Assembly: GCF_018070345.1 (NCBI RefSeq)
Contig: NZ_JAGPXX010000003.1
Coordinates: 372,001 to 436,000 of the forward strand
Source of the DNA: Streptomyces sp. F63
Lineage (GTDB): Bacteria; Actinomycetota; Actinomycetes; Streptomycetales; Streptomycetaceae
Direction of reading: 5' to 3'
DNA: 64,000 bases
In this document: in pieces, positions 37,754 to 45,148 of the stretch
Layout: each line of letters opens with the position of its first letter
Position numbering within the stretch: the first letter of the stretch is position 1
Notes under the pieces: model-generated
The model's input: only the letters and a program-made list of their open reading frames with translations
The model's database searches: none
What the model was told of the DNA's origin: nothing
Translations under genes and position numbers: made by a program

Positions 37754-39454
37754 ATGGACTCCGACGCCCTCGAAGAAGGCCGCCGCCGCTGGCAGGCCCG
37801 TTACGACGCGGCCCGCAAGCGGGACGCAGACTTCACCACGCTCTCGGGCGACCCGGTCGCCCCCGTGTACGGCCCGCCCCCGGGCAGCACCGTGCCCGGT
37901 TTCGAGCGGATCGGCTGGCCCGGGGAGTACCCCTTCACCCGCGGTCTGTACCCCACCGGCTACCGGGGCCGCACCTGGACCATCCGCCAGTTCGCCGGCT
38001 TCGGCAACGCCGAGCAGACCAACGAGCGCTACAAGATGATCCTGGAGGCGGGCGGCGGCGGCCTCTCGGTCGCCTTCGACATGCCGACCCTCATGGGCCG
38101 CGACTCCGACGAGCCCAAGTCGCTCGGCGAGGTCGGCCACTGCGGCGTCGCCATCGACTCCGCCGCCGACATGGAGGTCCTCTTCCGGGACATCCCGCTC
38201 GGCGACGTCACCACCTCCATGACGATCAGTGGGCCCGCCGTCCCCGTCTTCTGCATGTACCTCGTCGCCGCCGAGCGGCAGGGGGTCGATCCCGGTGTCC
38301 TCAACGGCACGCTGCAGACGGACATCTTCAAGGAGTACATCGCGCAGAAGGAGTGGCTCTTCCAGCCCGAGCCGCATCTGCGCCTCATCGGCGACCTGAT
38401 GGAGCACTGCGCGCGCAACATCCCCGCGTACAAGCCGCTCTCCGTCTCCGGCTACCACATCCGCGAGGCCGGCTCCACGGCGGCGCAGGAACTCGCCTAC
38501 ACCCTCGCCGACGGCTTCGGCTACGTCGAACTGGGCCTCTCCCGCGGCCTCGACGTGGACGACTTCGCGCCCGGCCTCTCCTTCTTCTTCGACGCGCACG
38601 TCGACTTCTTCGAGGAGATCGCCAAGTTCCGCGCCGCGCGCCGGATCTGGGCCCGCTGGATGCGCGACGTCTACGGGGCGAAGACCGAGAAGGCGCAGTG
38701 GCTGCGCTTCCACACCCAGACCGCCGGGGTCTCCCTCACCGCCCAGCAGCCGTACAACAACGTGGTGCGGACCGCGGTCGAGGCGCTCGCCGCCGTCCTC
38801 GGCGGCACCAACTCCCTGCACACCAACGCCCTGGACGAGACCCTGGCGCTCCCCTCGGAGCAGGCCGCCGAGATCGCGCTCCGCACCCAGCAGGTGCTGA
38901 TGGAGGAGACCGGCGTCGCCAACGTCGCGGATCCGCTCGGCGGCTCCTGGTACGTCGAGGCGCTGACCGACCGGATCGAGGCCGACGCCGAGAAGATCTT
39001 CGAGCAGATCAAGGAGCGGGGCCGGCGCGCGGTGCCGAACGGCGAGCATCCGATCGGTCCGGTCACCTCCGGCATCCTGCGCGGCATCGAGGACGGCTGG
39101 TTCACCGGCGAGATCGCCGAAGCGGCCTTCGCGTACCAGCGGGCCCTGGAGAAGGGGGACAAGAAGGTCGTCGGCGTCAACTGCCACACCGGTTCCGTCA
39201 CCGGAGACCTGGAGATCCTGCGGGTCAGCCACGAGGTCGAGCGGGAGCAGGTCCGCGTGCTGGCGGAGCGCAAGGCGGCCCGTGACGACGCCGCGGTCCG
39301 GACCGCCCTGGACGCCATGCTCGCGGTGGCCCGGGACGGCGGCAACATGATCGAGCCCATGCTGGACGCCGTACGGGCCGAGGCCACGCTCGGCGAGATC
39401 TGCGGCGTGCTGCGCGAGGAGTGGGGCGTCTACACGGAGCCGGCCGGCTTCTGA
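37754..39454 (+). CDS. icmA: Isobutyryl-CoA mutase large subunit (acyl-CoA mutase)
   Basis: A 566-residue acyl-CoA mutase large subunit, the length of S. cinnamonensis IcmA. It contains the substrate-binding half (YPTGYRGRTWTIRQFAGFGNAEQTNERYK, then LMGRDSDEP) and the TIM barrel with QTAGVSLTAQQPYNNVVRTAVEALAAVLGGTNSLHTNALDE. There is no C-terminal cobalamin-binding domain (no DxHxxG), so it needs a separate small subunit, which is not in this window. It rearranges isobutyryl-CoA to n-butyryl-CoA using adenosylcobalamin. No Shine-Dalgarno site precedes the ATG. Confidence 0.9.
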   Translation: MDSDALEEGRRRWQARYDAARKRDADFTTLSGDPVAPVYGPPPGSTVPGFERIGWPGEYPFTRGLYPTGYRGRTWTIRQFAGFGNAEQTNERYKMILEAGGGGLSVAFDMPTLMGRDSDEPKSLGEVGHCGVAIDSAADMEVLFRDIPLGDVTTSMTISGPAVPVFCMYLVAAERQGVDPGVLNGTLQTDIFKEYIAQKEWLFQPEPHLRLIGDLMEHCARNIPAYKPLSVSGYHIREAGSTAAQELAYTLADGFGYVELGLSRGLDVDDFAPGLSFFFDAHVDFFEEIAKFRAARRIWARWMRDVYGAKTEKAQWLRFHTQTAGVSLTAQQPYNNVVRTAVEALAAVLGGTNSLHTNALDETLALPSEQAAEIALRTQQVLMEETGVANVADPLGGSWYVEALTDRIEADAEKIFEQIKERGRRAVPNGEHPIGPVTSGILRGIEDGWFTGEIAEAAFAYQRALEKGDKKVVGVNCHTGSVTGDLEILRVSHEVEREQVRVLAERKAARDDAAVRTALDAMLAVARDGGNMIEPMLDAVRAEATLGEICGVLREEWGVYTEPAGF

Positions 39455-39691
39455 CGCCCGTACGCGCCGCCCCGCCCCCCGTCCTCCGTCCACCGGGCAC
39501 TCCGTGGCGGCGGGAAGGCGCTCCTGGGGGGCGCTTCCCGGAGGGCGGGGTCCACGGGGCCCGGCCCTCCCGCTTCCCGTGCCCGGCTCTGCCCGCGTCC
39601 GGCCGCCGGCGACGCCGCGGTTCCATCCCGGCAGGCGCGGTCCGGGCGCCCCGGGCCCGGCGCGCCCGGCGGCGGCCGTGTCTCCCGGCCG

Positions 39692-40360
39692 TCAGGTCCC
39701 GGGCGGGACGGGCCGCGGCGGGCTGACGGCCCCGGCTGTCAGCCCGCCGAGCAGCAGGGCCGTGAAGTCGCGCACCCAGCCGGGATCCACGGGCTCGCTG
39801 CTCACCAGCGTCCGGTGCACCACCGCCCCGGCGATCACGTCGAAGATCAGGTCCACCGTGCGCCCGGCCGCCGCGGCCCCCTCCAGGCCGGGGGTGTCCG
39901 GGGGCAGCTCGCCGCGCCGCTGCGCCCGTTCCCGGCCGAGCAGCACGAGCCGCTTCTGCCGGTCCACGATCGCGGAGCGGATCCGGTCCCGCAGGGCGGG
40001 GTCGTGCGTCGACTCGGCGACCACCGCCATCAGCGAGGCCCTGGCCTCCGGCCGCTCCAGCAGCCGGGCGAAGCGCAGCACCACGCCCTCGACGTCGGCG
40101 CGCAGGCTGCCCCGGTCGGGGAGGTCCAGTTCGTCCAGGAGTTCGGCGACGGCGTCCACCACGAGTTCGTTCTTGCCGGACCAGCGGCGGTAGAGCGTGG
40201 TCTTGGCCACACCGGCGCGGGCCGCGACATCCCCCAGCGACAGCTTCGACCAGCCGAGTTCCACCAGCGCAGCCCGGGTCGCGGCCAGGATCGCGCGGTC
40301 CGCCCCGGCGTCGCGGGGGCGGCCGGTGCGGGGGGTGCTGCGGCGGGTGGGGGCGGGCAT
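39692..40360 (-). CDS. TetR-family transcriptional regulator
   Basis: A 222-residue TetR protein. The N-terminal helix-turn-helix spans AILAATRAALVELGWSKLSLGDVAARAGVAKTTLYRRWSGKNELV. The C-terminal ligand domain is of the common TetR_C type (RDFTALLLGGL at the end). ATG 40360 gives the usual N-terminus. It is divergent from the thioredoxin-like gene, and an inverted repeat in the shared gap (40402-40430) may be its operator. Confidence 0.9.
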   Translation of the reverse strand: MPAPTRRSTPRTGRPRDAGADRAILAATRAALVELGWSKLSLGDVAARAGVAKTTLYRRWSGKNELVVDAVAELLDELDLPDRGSLRADVEGVVLRFARLLERPEARASLMAVVAESTHDPALRDRIRSAIVDRQKRLVLLGRERAQRRGELPPDTPGLEGAAAAGRTVDLIFDVIAGAVVHRTLVSSEPVDPGWVRDFTALLLGGLTAGAVSPPRPVPPGT

Positions 40361-40681
40361 GGTCCCGACTGTAGCGCCGGGCCGGGTTCCCACCCCGCCC
40401 CCACTTACGCTACGGTTGGTATCGAAAGTGAGACCCGAGCACGACAACCACGAACCGCAGCACCCACGGCACCACCCCGCGCGGCCCGACCGGCACCGCG
40501 CGGACCCGCTGACGAAGGACCCGGCACCGGGTGGGGACCCGGCGCCGCAGCGGCCCTCCCCGCGCACCGCGGTGGCCGCGCCGGCCGTACCCCGCGATCC
40601 GGCGGCCGTACGGACGGCCCGAACCGCGAGCGCCGACCCGGCGCTTTTCCGATCAGCGCCCGGAGAGGGGAGGATGTACCC
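40361..40681. other. Divergent promoter region between tetR and thioredoxin gene
   Basis: A 321-bp gap. Near the TetR side lies the imperfect inverted repeat CACTTACG-N13-CGAAAGTG (40402-40430), in the least GC-rich part, next to TACGGTTGGTA. It is the probable binding site of the divergent TetR protein. The rest up to the GGGGAGG ribosome binding site of the thioredoxin gene is GC-rich and shows nothing clear. Confidence 0.55.
40402..40430. promoter_or_regulatory. Candidate TetR operator
   Basis: Inverted repeat with 8-base arms matching at 7 positions (CACTTACG / CGAAAGTG) around 13 bases, 42 bp upstream of the TetR start. Palindromes at this location are typical for autoregulated divergent TetR genes. 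Confidence 0.5.
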
Positions 40682-41659
40682 ATGCAGCCACGGAACATGT
40701 CCATGAGTGGAGTGGTCGACCTCGCCGCCGTGAAGGCCGCCGGGGAGGCCAGGCAGAAGGCGGAGCAGGCGCGCGCCGAAGCGGCCCGCGGGGGCCGGAC
40801 GGCTGCCGCGCCTCCGGTCGCCGTGATCGATGTCAACGAGGCGGATTTCGAGCGGGAGGTGCTCCAGCGGTCGGCCCAGGTGCCGGTCGTCATCGACTTC
40901 TGGGCCGAGTGGTGCGGGCCCTGCCGGCAGCTCAGCCCGGTGCTGGAGCGGATGGCGGCGGAGTACGACGGCCGCTTCATCCTGGCCAAGATCGACGTCG
41001 AGGCCAACCAGATGCTCTTCCAGCAGTTCGGCGTCCAGGGCATTCCGGCCGTCTTCGCCGTCGTCGGGGGCCAGGCGCTGCCGCTGTTCCAGGGAGCGGC
41101 CCCCGAGGCGCAGATCCGGCAGGTGCTGGACCAGCTGATCCAGGTGGCCGAGGAGCGCTTCGGCATCGTCGGCGGGCCCCTCGGGGCGGCCGGGGAGGGC
41201 GGGGCGGAAGCGGAGCAGGCGGTTCCCGAGCAGCCCGCGGGGCCGTACGACGCGGCGCTCGCGGCGGCCCACCAGGCGCTGGACGCGGGGGACCTCGGCG
41301 GCGCCGTCCAGGCGTACCGGAACGTCCTGAGCGACGACCCCGGCCACCCGGAGGCGAAGCTGGGCCTGGCCCAGGCGGAACTGCTCCAGCGGGTGGAGGG
41401 GATGGACGCGCAGGCGGTGCGGAAGGCCGCCGCCGACGACCCGGCCGCCGCGGACGCCCAGATCGCCGCCGCCGACCTGGACCTGGTCGGCGGGCATGTC
41501 GAGGACGCCTTCGGGCGGCTGGTCGAGACGGTGCGGCGCACCGTCGGTGACGAACGGGAGCGGGCCAGGGTGCGCCTGCTGGAGCTCTTCGAGGTCATCG
41601 GCGCGGACGACCCGCGCGTGACCAGGGCCAGGACCGCGCTGGCGCGCGTGCTCTTCTAG
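40682..41659 (+). CDS. Thioredoxin-domain protein with tetratricopeptide region (CnoX/YbbN-like)
   Basis: A 325-residue protein. Residues 50-155 form a thioredoxin fold with the redox motif WCGPC (Cys78 and Cys81) and cis-Pro in QGIPAVFAV. Residues 180-325 form helical TPR-like repeats (AHQALDAGDLGGAVQAYRNVLSDDPGHPEAKLGLAQAEL). This matches the YbbN/CnoX holdase-chaperone architecture, but with an intact CXXC. ATG 40682 has AGGGGAGG 8 bp upstream. It is divergent from a TetR regulator. Confidence 0.92.
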   Translation: MQPRNMSMSGVVDLAAVKAAGEARQKAEQARAEAARGGRTAAAPPVAVIDVNEADFEREVLQRSAQVPVVIDFWAEWCGPCRQLSPVLERMAAEYDGRFILAKIDVEANQMLFQQFGVQGIPAVFAVVGGQALPLFQGAAPEAQIRQVLDQLIQVAEERFGIVGGPLGAAGEGGAEAEQAVPEQPAGPYDAALAAAHQALDAGDLGGAVQAYRNVLSDDPGHPEAKLGLAQAELLQRVEGMDAQAVRKAAADDPAAADAQIAAADLDLVGGHVEDAFGRLVETVRRTVGDERERARVRLLELFEVIGADDPRVTRARTALARVLF

Positions 41660-41929
41660 GCGTTTCCCGCCGCGGGCGCGGGGCGCTCCGGCCCCGGGCG
41701 GCGGAGCGGAGCATCCGCGCAGGCGGGGGCGGTGACAGCGGTACGGCCGGACGGCGGCCGCCGGCGGGAACGGACCCGCGGGCGGCCGCCGTCCGCCGTC
41801 TCCCCGTCTTCTTTCGGGTCTTCTGCCGGCCGCCCAGCCGGCGCCGGGCCGGTACGCCTCGCGGCGGGGGCCACGGAGCCGGCTCCGCGTTGCCGGTTGT
41901 CCGGATCCCCACACCTCGGAAGCGGCACT

Positions 41930-41971
41930 TTGCCAAAACTTGGCAATCGCCTCCGCTGTTACTGCCAGTAA
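41930..41971. promoter_or_regulatory. Two adjacent palindromes, TTGCCAA and TTACTG types
   Basis: First palindrome: TTGCCAA-AAC-TTGGCAA (41930-41946). Second: TTACTG-C-CAGTAA (41959-41971). The latter shares the TTACT...AGTAA frame with the 24-bp palindrome at 42083. Both arms of both palindromes are perfect. They lie about 470 bp upstream of the DUF6230 start, in a region of lower GC content, and look like regulator binding sites. Confidence 0.6.
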
Positions 41972-42082
41972 GAGAAGGGCGATTGTTCGCACCGTTCTGT
42001 CCGGGTATTCCGGATGTGCCGCGACGAATTGCCGCGACCGACAGTGCCCGATCCGGGCGGTCGGAACCGCTCCTCGTCATCC

Positions 42083-42106
42083 GTTCATTACTCGCAAGTA
42101 ATGAAC
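42083..42106. promoter_or_regulatory. 24-bp palindrome GTTCATTAC-N6-GTAATGAAC
   Basis: Perfect 9-base arms around TCGCAA, 337-360 bp upstream of the DUF6230 start. It contains TTACT-N4-AGTAA, related to the site at 41959. It is characteristic of a dimeric TetR- or GntR-type operator; the regulator is unknown. Confidence 0.65.
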
Positions 42107-42231
42107 CCCTTGTGTGACAGACGGATATGCACCACGATCGGCCACGCTCGGTCCCATCCCGCGGTGCCGCATCCAGCCGGCGCCATCGGGTCGGGTCCCC
42201 ACCGGGCAGGCCGGCGTGGGTGATGCCGGCC

Positions 42232-42272
42232 TTGGGCAGGGGGGTACCCGCCGCTGAGCGGGTCCTGCCCAG
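42232..42272 (+). other. Nested hairpin in the leader of the DUF6230 operon
   Basis: Outer arms TTGGGCAGG / CCTGCCCAG (8 of 9 pair) enclose an inner stem ACCCGC / GCGGGT with a 6-base loop. It lies 170 bp upstream of the start codon and would fold in the mRNA leader. Its role is unknown; it may stabilise the transcript. Confidence 0.45.
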
Positions 42273-42442
42273 GAGGTTGCGCGAGAGCGTGGCCAGTGGT
42301 TGTCGCTCGGGGGTGATCGCCGGTTTTCGGACACGTTTCCGTCTCCGAGTACGGCGCTCTCCTTCCCGAGGACGTAGCACTTCTCCCATCCCAGGCCAGG
42401 GGCTCCCCCGGCCGGAGATGTACGTCCGAGAAGGAGGAAAAC

Positions 42443-43078
42443 ATGGAGTCCCAGGTGCGTGGCGGGACCAGATGGAAGCGGTTCGCGGTGGTGATGGTGC
42501 CCAGCGTGGCGGCCACCGCCGCGGTGGGTATCGCCATGGCGCAGGGTGCGCTGGCGGCGTCCTTCAGCGTTTCGGGGCAGTCCTTCAAGGTGACGGCTGA
42601 TCACCTCGAGGGTGACGGCTTCGTCCAGTACGGTGCGGTCGACACGGGCAAGACCCTGGAGGGCAAGGACACCGCTCACCCGGTGGCGGTCTCCGCGTTC
42701 GATCACGCGAAGATCACCAACATGTGCCAGTCGGTGGTCACCCCCGGCATCCCGGGTCTCGGCTCGGTGTCGCTGAAGCTGACGGCCGGCAACAAGGGCA
42801 CGGCGGTCGAGGCCGACAAGCTCTACATCGACGTCGCCGATCTGAACGCCGACGCGACGTTCAAGAACATCAACATCGGTGTCGCCGCCGGAGCCAGCAC
42901 CAAGGGCCCCGGCATGAAGGGCGGCAAGGAGCAGTCGAACCCCTACGGGTTCGCCCAGGAGGCCGACAAGGCCATCCTGACCGATGTGAAGCAGACGGCC
43001 TGGGCGACCAGCGCCGGAACCTTCAAGCTGAGCGGCCTCTCGATGAAGCTGCACAGGGGCGTCAAGGAGTGCTACTAA
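42443..43078 (+). CDS. DUF6230 exported protein
   Basis: A 211-residue envelope protein. The N-terminal basic stretch and hydrophobic helix (RWKRFAVVMVPSVAATAAVGIAMAQGALAAS) form a signal peptide or anchor. The mature part starts SFSVSGQSFKVTADHLEG and repeats long beta-strand stretches, ending LSMKLHRGVKECY with two Cys in the whole protein. Homologues are often mislabelled cholesterol esterase; no Ser-His-Asp esterase motif is visible. AAGGAGG lies 8 bp before the ATG. It is the first of three genes in an operon. Confidence 0.85.
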   Translation: MESQVRGGTRWKRFAVVMVPSVAATAAVGIAMAQGALAASFSVSGQSFKVTADHLEGDGFVQYGAVDTGKTLEGKDTAHPVAVSAFDHAKITNMCQSVVTPGIPGLGSVSLKLTAGNKGTAVEADKLYIDVADLNADATFKNINIGVAAGASTKGPGMKGGKEQSNPYGFAQEADKAILTDVKQTAWATSAGTFKLSGLSMKLHRGVKECY

Positions 43079-43166
43079 GCACTCGCCCGGGCGGACGGGG
43101 GCTTCGTCCCCCGTCCGCCCGCTTCCTCACTTTTTGCGTAATGCCCGTACCAGGGAGCTGTTTTCC

Positions 43167-43688
43167 ATGAGCGCCGAGTCACCGGGTCCGAGCGGCCGAT
43201 TCCACTACTGGAGGCTTCGTTTCCGCGCCTGGCGTGGCAGCCGGCCCTTCTGGGCGGGCCTGCTGACACTGCTGGGCGGACTGCCGATCGCCTATTTCCC
43301 GTACGCGAATCTCACCGTCGGGCAGTTGACGATCCGCATGGCGACCACGGCGGGCGCGGGCTCGCTGGTCATCGGGGTTCTCCTGGTCGTCCTGGGCCTG
43401 ACGATGTGGTACCAGTCCGTCGCCAAGACCTTCGCCGGCGTCGCGGCGATCATGCTCGCACTGGTCTCGCTGGTGGTCTCCAACTTCGGAGGCTTCCTCC
43501 TCGGTTTCCTGCCCGCCCTCCTCGGCGGTGGCCTGGCCATCGCCTGGGCGCCCGGCAAGCCGCCCGAGGAGGAGCCCGCGCCCCGGAGGGTGCCGGACAG
43601 CGAGGACGGTGCCTCCGTGCCGGAACCGGCCGTGGCCGGTGTCTGGGCGGACGAAGAATCCGAGAAGGGGAGGCACCGTGCGGGCTGA
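43167..43688 (+). CDS. DUF6114 membrane protein
   Basis: A 173-residue membrane protein. After a basic N-terminus (RFRAWRGSRPFW) come four hydrophobic helices (AGLLTLLGGLPIAYF; GSLVIGVLLVVLGLTMW; AGVAAIMLALVSLVVS; GFLLGFLPALLGGGLAIAW). The C-terminus is acidic and Pro-rich. It lies between the DUF6230 gene and the large secreted protein gene and overlaps the latter by 11 bp. It probably anchors or exports its neighbours; function unknown. Confidence 0.87.
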   Translation: MSAESPGPSGRFHYWRLRFRAWRGSRPFWAGLLTLLGGLPIAYFPYANLTVGQLTIRMATTAGAGSLVIGVLLVVLGLTMWYQSVAKTFAGVAAIMLALVSLVVSNFGGFLLGFLPALLGGGLAIAWAPGKPPEEEPAPRRVPDSEDGASVPEPAVAGVWADEESEKGRHRAG

Positions 43689-44979
43689 CGAGGCTCGGCT
43701 CGACGGCGAGAGCCGCCGTCGTGCAGGAGAGGGGCCGCGTCACGCGGCCCCGAGAAAGTCGATGCTCACCCGTTTGCACATGCCTGCGGGCCGGGCGATA
43801 GCCCTGGCGGCCATGCCGACCGCCGTGCTCGTGGGCATGGGACTCAGCACCCCGCTGGCCCAGGCCGACCCGCAGCCCAAGTTCAAGCCGGGCAAGTGCG
43901 TGTCCCAGCCCGACGAGCCGGACGAGGACGGCAAGGCCGCCGAGGACGAGAAGACGGACGACCAGGCCGCGGGCGAGAAGGACGGGGCCGGCGAGCCGGA
44001 TGCCTCCGAGCCCTCCCCCGAGCCGTCGTCGGGCAGCACTCCGCGGCCGGAACCGTCCCCGAGCGCGGAGTCCGGCGGGTCCGGGACGGAGGAGTCCTCC
44101 GGGACCTCGGAGTCCCCGGCCGAGACGTCACCGGAGCCGGAGCCGTCCCCGTCGGAGTCCGAGACGCGGAACCCGCTCGACCCGCTGGGCCTCGGTGAGA
44201 AGATCACCGATCTGTTCACCGGCGGGGAGGAGACCGCGGAGCCCTCGGCCACCGCCTCGCCCAGCGCCACCGCGGAGGAGAAGCCCTCCGAGGACGCCGA
44301 GGAGCCCGCGGACTCGGTGCGCGACAGCGCCGGCCAGGCCGTCGACGAGGTGGCGGGCGCCGCCGGATCGGCCGCCGAGACGGCCGAGGAGAAGGCCGGA
44401 GAGGTCAAGGAAGCGGCGGAGAAGGCGGCGGGGGACGCCAAGGACGCGACGGCCGCCCCGTCCCCCTCGGCGACCGCGGAGGACGGCCTGCAGCCGTTCC
44501 CCTGCCCCGAGTACGACGCCCAGGCCCTGGCCGACGCGGAGGTCGACCCGACCCCCGCCCTGCTGCCCGACGAGCCGTGGATCCTGGAGAGCAGCAAGCT
44601 CTCCCTGCACGGCCTCGACTACAAGGGCATCGTCAAGGTCAGGACCTGGAGCGGCAAGGTCAAGGAAGTCCTGAAGTTCACCGCCAGCGGCGTGGACATC
44701 CGGGACCTCCACCAGATGGTCCAGGCCCCCGGCGGCAGCACCACCCATGTGAAGGCCGCGAAGGGCAGCAACTCCACGATCCGGGGCGGCACGGTGACGA
44801 TGTACACGGAGGAGCTCAAGGGCAACCTCCTGGGCATCATCCCCATCACCTTCAGTCCCAAGAGCCCTCCGCCGCTGAACCTCCCCGAGGTCTTCTTCAC
44901 CGGCGTGACGGTCACCCAGGCCGGCCAGTTCGGCGGAGACCTGACGGTCCCCGGCATGAACATGTACGACGGAGGCTGA
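43678..44979 (+). CDS. Secreted Ser/Pro/Glu-rich protein with conserved C-terminal domain
   Basis: A 433-residue exported protein. GTG 43678, with GGGGAGG upstream, gives an N-terminus with basic residues and a hydrophobic stretch (AIALAAMPTAVLVGMGLSTPLAQA) as signal peptide. Residues 65-275 are low-complexity, Pro/Ser/Glu- and Ala/Glu/Lys-rich. The last 150 residues form a folded domain (ILESSKLSLHGLDYKGIVKVRTW to GGDLTVPGMNMYDGG), rich in beta-strands like the DUF6230 protein. Homologues have been labelled hydrogenase expression protein without visible basis. Third gene of the DUF6230 operon. Confidence 0.82.
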   Translation: MRADEARLDGESRRRAGEGPRHAAPRKSMLTRLHMPAGRAIALAAMPTAVLVGMGLSTPLAQADPQPKFKPGKCVSQPDEPDEDGKAAEDEKTDDQAAGEKDGAGEPDASEPSPEPSSGSTPRPEPSPSAESGGSGTEESSGTSESPAETSPEPEPSPSESETRNPLDPLGLGEKITDLFTGGEETAEPSATASPSATAEEKPSEDAEEPADSVRDSAGQAVDEVAGAAGSAAETAEEKAGEVKEAAEKAAGDAKDATAAPSPSATAEDGLQPFPCPEYDAQALADAEVDPTPALLPDEPWILESSKLSLHGLDYKGIVKVRTWSGKVKEVLKFTASGVDIRDLHQMVQAPGGSTTHVKAAKGSNSTIRGGTVTMYTEELKGNLLGIIPITFSPKSPPPLNLPEVFFTGVTVTQAGQFGGDLTVPGMNMYDGG

Positions 44980-45041
44980 GACGGAAGGCGATACCGCACC
45001 CCGGGCACGGTTACCCCGCTCCCGGAGCCGCGAGACGACAG

Positions 45042-45069
45042 GTGGGCCGCCCCGGACGGGGCGGCCCAC
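45042..45069. terminator. Bidirectional terminator between DUF6230 operon and pyk
   Basis: Perfect 12-bp stem, GTGGGCCGCCCC / GGGGCGGCCCAC, with the 4-base loop GGAC, in the 169-bp gap between two convergent units. Confidence 0.85.
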
Positions 45070-45148
45070 GCTGCGTCGGGCGTCGTGGTGCCGGGGACAC
45101 GGGGGCGGCCGGCGCGGCGCCGGCCGCCCGGCCCGTCCGGTCCGGGCC

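Larger units (their letters stand above)
41660..42442. other. Long regulatory leader of the DUF6230 operon
   Basis: A 783-bp gap. After a GC-rich first part it contains three palindromes (41930-41946, 41959-41971, 42083-42106), then about 330 bp of possible 5' leader with a large hairpin at 42232-42272 and a ribosome binding site AAGGAGG just before the ATG. No ORF with a credible start was found in it. Confidence 0.6.

Noticed and set aside
39692..41992. A 766-residue minus-strand frame reaching beyond the TetR gene
   Set aside because: The TetR domain starts at ATG 40360; the extension is antisense to the thioredoxin gene.
41972..42442. A riboswitch (for example c-di-AMP type) in the long leader of the DUF6230 operon
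   Set aside because: I could not align any conserved riboswitch core; only a simple nested hairpin is evident.
43678..44979. Hydrogenase maturation function for the Ser/Pro/Glu-rich protein
   Set aside because: It has a signal peptide and a beta-rich extracellular domain, and none of the HypF motifs.
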